A stretch of DNA of 40,494 nt, taken from Lachnospiraceae bacterium (GTDB taxonomy: Bacteria; Bacillota; Clostridia; Lachnospirales; Lachnospiraceae). The DNA lies in the NCBI GenBank assembly GCA_003862155.1, contig QOUV01000017.1, positions 1 through 40,494 of the forward strand, given 5' to 3'. Within the stretch, counting starts at the first letter, position 1. Every line of letters starts with the position of its first letter. Under the pieces are notes generated by a model, which was given only the letters and a program-made list of their open reading frames with translations, ran no database searches and was not told the origin of the DNA. Below, in pieces: positions 38,713-40,494 of the stretch. A program made the position numbers and the translations under genes.

Positions 38713-38848
38713 TTTTATAACCTCCTCGAGTAAGCGATGTTTCAGTGTAGCTCTCTTATATTGTATCAGTTTTTCTTTGACATGGCATTGGTGTATTTAA
38801 GGAAGCATAATTGTATCAAAAGCCTTATAAATGTGGATGATAAGGCAC

Positions 38849-40309
38849 TTAACGGCGGAATACCTTACTATGGTTTGCCACGTATCTATAGCCACGCTCA
38901 GCGGATCTCTTTATCAGATAATTACCATCAGTCAGACGCTTTATTGTATTCCGGCGGAAATAGGTTGAAGGACTAATGCCTATGTATTCAGCGATTTCTT
39001 CGACACTGCGTTCCTTATAATAGCAGAAACCAAGAATTTTCAGGTCATTTTTACCAGAAATGACTTCATTTACCGTCACATCCGCGGTTTCACTGTTCTC
39101 AGGCTCGATGCCGCCCGCGTATGTCAGATCAGGAAGAGTCAGAGTAAATGACGACGCATCTGAAGAGACGAAAGGCTTATGACTCTCATCAGCCATACTG
39201 TAATCATCTTCTATTTTGTCAAAGCCACTGCCCTTTTCCTCCATGTATCTGCACATTTCAAGCATTGCACAGATCACCTCATTGCGGCGCCGCGGAATTA
39301 TCGAAGCAATATCAGTCTCGTGATCAAGCTTTCTTACGCCGAGCAGCGAGCCCGGCGAAGTGATCTCAAGTCTGTCCCGAAAAATATTCACTTCTATCTG
39401 CGCACCCTGAATAAAATAATTGCGGTGCCCTATGGCATTGACTATCCCTTCCATAACGGACCTGTCTGGATAAGACTTATATATCTCTCTGGAAGTGTTT
39501 GTTTTGATAAATCCATTAGCTGAATGATCATTCACGAAGTCAATTGCTTCCTGGATTTCCTCTATCAGATTTCCAGTCAATTCCTTATGTGCTAAAACCA
39601 CATCACTTCCCTTATTAAAATCAGGCCAAAGGCTAAGTACAATCCTTGTCTCAGATTTATCGCAGTCATCAGCAAAAAGCTCAGCCCCTTTGGACAGCTT
39701 CCGATCAGAAGATATAAAGCCGATCGACATCAACGCTTTTTCTGTAGCTGCGACACCAGTCTTTGAAAAACAACCGAACAGCTTCGAAAAATCTTCTTTT
39801 TTATAATCTCTCTGCGTAAATGGCTGATCATATGGTATATTCTCACTCATAAGCACGAGATCTCTTATCTGCTCGGATGAAGCAATCTCCGTCTGACCGT
39901 AATTACGCACATAGATGCCAATCATGCCTTTACTGTGCACAGTTACAGGCAGATTCTCATTATGGCTGACTGATATGTGTACCACATAACGAATTGGACT
40001 GGTATCAGGTACAGGGATTGTGTCGATATTAAAGTTTATCTTTGGGTCGATTTTTTCCCGAATCTGATGGTGTATCATCCTTATCACCCTGTCAGTGGTT
40101 TTGTGGTCTAAGGCCAGAACCTTATGACTCTTGTCCTCGACACCTATATACATATCGCCGCCATCAGTATTCGCAAAGGCCGCAAGAGTTTTAAGCCAAC
40201 TGATCTCTGAGTATGAACCATCTGAAAGTCTGCCGTCTTCTATAATACCCTTAAATTCGACTTTGTCACTTTCCAGATTTATTCCATTTACCAGTTCTTC
40301 TATCTGCAT
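38849..40309 (-). CDS. Schlafen AlbA_2 domain protein with HATPase_c_4 and winged helix
   Basis: The 486-residue protein has an AlbA_2 domain (about 10-130: ESDKVEFKGIIED, ISWLKTLAAFANTDGGDMYIGVEDKSH), then GMIGIYVRNYGQTEIAS. The middle has VMEGIVNAIGHRNYFIQGAQIEVNIF and GSGFDKI, as in HATPase_c_4 regions. The C-terminal helix-turn-helix is SVEEIAEYIGISPSTYFRRNTIKRL. Members of the group are described as predicted transcription regulators or ATP-binding proteins and occur in defence islands. The start follows GAGGA by nine bases, downstream of a TATAAT at 40356-40351. A deleted copy of its 5' part lies at 34259-34391. Confidence 0.85.
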   Translation of the reverse strand: MQIEELVNGINLESDKVEFKGIIEDGRLSDGSYSEISWLKTLAAFANTDGGDMYIGVEDKSHKVLALDHKTTDRVIRMIHHQIREKIDPKINFNIDTIPVPDTSPIRYVVHISVSHNENLPVTVHSKGMIGIYVRNYGQTEIASSEQIRDLVLMSENIPYDQPFTQRDYKKEDFSKLFGCFSKTGVAATEKALMSIGFISSDRKLSKGAELFADDCDKSETRIVLSLWPDFNKGSDVVLAHKELTGNLIEEIQEAIDFVNDHSANGFIKTNTSREIYKSYPDRSVMEGIVNAIGHRNYFIQGAQIEVNIFRDRLEITSPGSLLGVRKLDHETDIASIIPRRRNEVICAMLEMCRYMEEKGSGFDKIEDDYSMADESHKPFVSSDASSFTLTLPDLTYAGGIEPENSETADVTVNEVISGKNDLKILGFCYYKERSVEEIAEYIGISPSTYFRRNTIKRLTDGNYLIKRSAERGYRYVANHSKVFRR

Positions 40310-40350
40310 ATAAACGCATCCTCACAGTAAAATTCATCTCCTCTGTACCC

Positions 40351-40397
40351 ATTATATCAAAAAAAGTGTAAGCGAGTTATCATGGGGCGTCAGCCCC
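40351..40397 (-). promoter_or_regulatory. promoter box and hairpin upstream of the Schlafen gene
   Basis: On the minus strand TATAAT (40356-40351) gives a leader of about 35 bases; the -35 box is weak. Upstream, GGGGC (40384-40388) and GCCCC (40393-40397) form a tight hairpin with a four-base loop. Confidence 0.45.
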
Positions 40398-40432
40398 GCA
40401 TAAAAATTCCACGTCCAGGAAGTGCATCCTAG

Positions 40433-40494
40433 ATGGAGAAAACTTATAATTCACACAAGATTTTCAGAAGAATCCGGCTGGCAGGCTTTTATGG
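40433..40494 (+). CDS. possible gene start, cut by the window edge
   Basis: An ATG at 40433 opens a frame (MEKTYNSHKIFRRIRLAGFY) that is still open at the edge. AGGAAG lies 11 bases upstream. Only 20 residues are visible and no family is recognised. It may be a chance frame. Confidence 0.25.
   Translation, partial: MEKTYNSHKIFRRIRLAGFY

Overview
The window looks like chromosomal DNA of a low-to-moderate GC Gram-positive anaerobe of the class Clostridia, probably Lachnospiraceae or a close relative (inference). The grounds are Shine-Dalgarno AGGAGG sites, sigma-A promoters, T-tailed hairpin terminators, a FeoA-FeoB fusion, a ThiW/CytX/TPP-riboswitch thiamine salvage operon, GlpP antitermination control, a three-part DhaKLM kinase and a CpsB/LCP/CpsC/CpsD operon. 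No rRNA, tRNA or CRISPR array was recognised.

Layout. 1-1264: an insertion-sequence end (IS66-like), gene debris, and an AbrB/PIN toxin-antitoxin pair whose toxin is cut off by a REP-like palindrome. 1337-5378: a Zn-type macrodomain protein, a shortened flavin/ferredoxin protein, a tyramine-oxidase-subunit-B/ornithine-cyclodeaminase-like protein and a manganese-type CDF exporter. 5365-7822: feoAB. 7873-11543: thiamine salvage operon (thiM-thiW-thiD-cytX) behind a TPP riboswitch. 11540-14513: MATE exporter and MgtE magnesium channel. 14514-15969: a 1.46 kb element with long inverted arms, exact 31-bp palindromic ends and internal tandem repeats, but no recognisable gene. 15991-24573: a large glycerol regulon on the minus strand (glpP-glpK-glpF, then a GlpA-like / GlpB-like / DUF1667 electron-transfer set, then dhaK-dhaL-dhaM). 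24787-29305: a polysaccharide-assembly control operon (cpsB, LCP, cpsC, cpsD) and a secreted lysine-rich repeat protein.

29373-40494 is AT-richer and accessory in character. It holds a tightly coupled minus-strand operon (small basic protein, classical AAA+ ATPase, TPR protein, M48-like protein without its zinc motif, one-helix membrane protein, zinc ribbon) facing a divergent TPR/four-helix membrane protein. Next comes a remnant of a Schlafen-type gene, short tandem repeats, an array of seven 38-bp palindromic repeats, a Phd/ParE toxin-antitoxin pair, an S66 peptidase, an AAA ATPase with a winged-helix tail, a flavin-binding PNPOx-like protein and an intact Schlafen AlbA_2 ATPase-like regulator from which the remnant derives.

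How parts work together. Thiamine: the riboswitch and its terminator gate uptake (ThiW, CytX) and phosphorylation (ThiM, ThiD) of the two thiamine halves. Glycerol: GlpF admits glycerol, GlpK phosphorylates it, GlpP senses glycerol-3-phosphate and probably relieves termination in its own leader, the GlpA/GlpB/DUF1667 proteins probably oxidise glycerol-3-phosphate, and DhaKLM phosphorylates dihydroxyacetone. The strongest candidates for something undescribed are the AAA+/pseudo-M48 operon at 29479-33047, the 38-bp repeat array at 34551-34895, and the 1.46 kb inverted-arm element.
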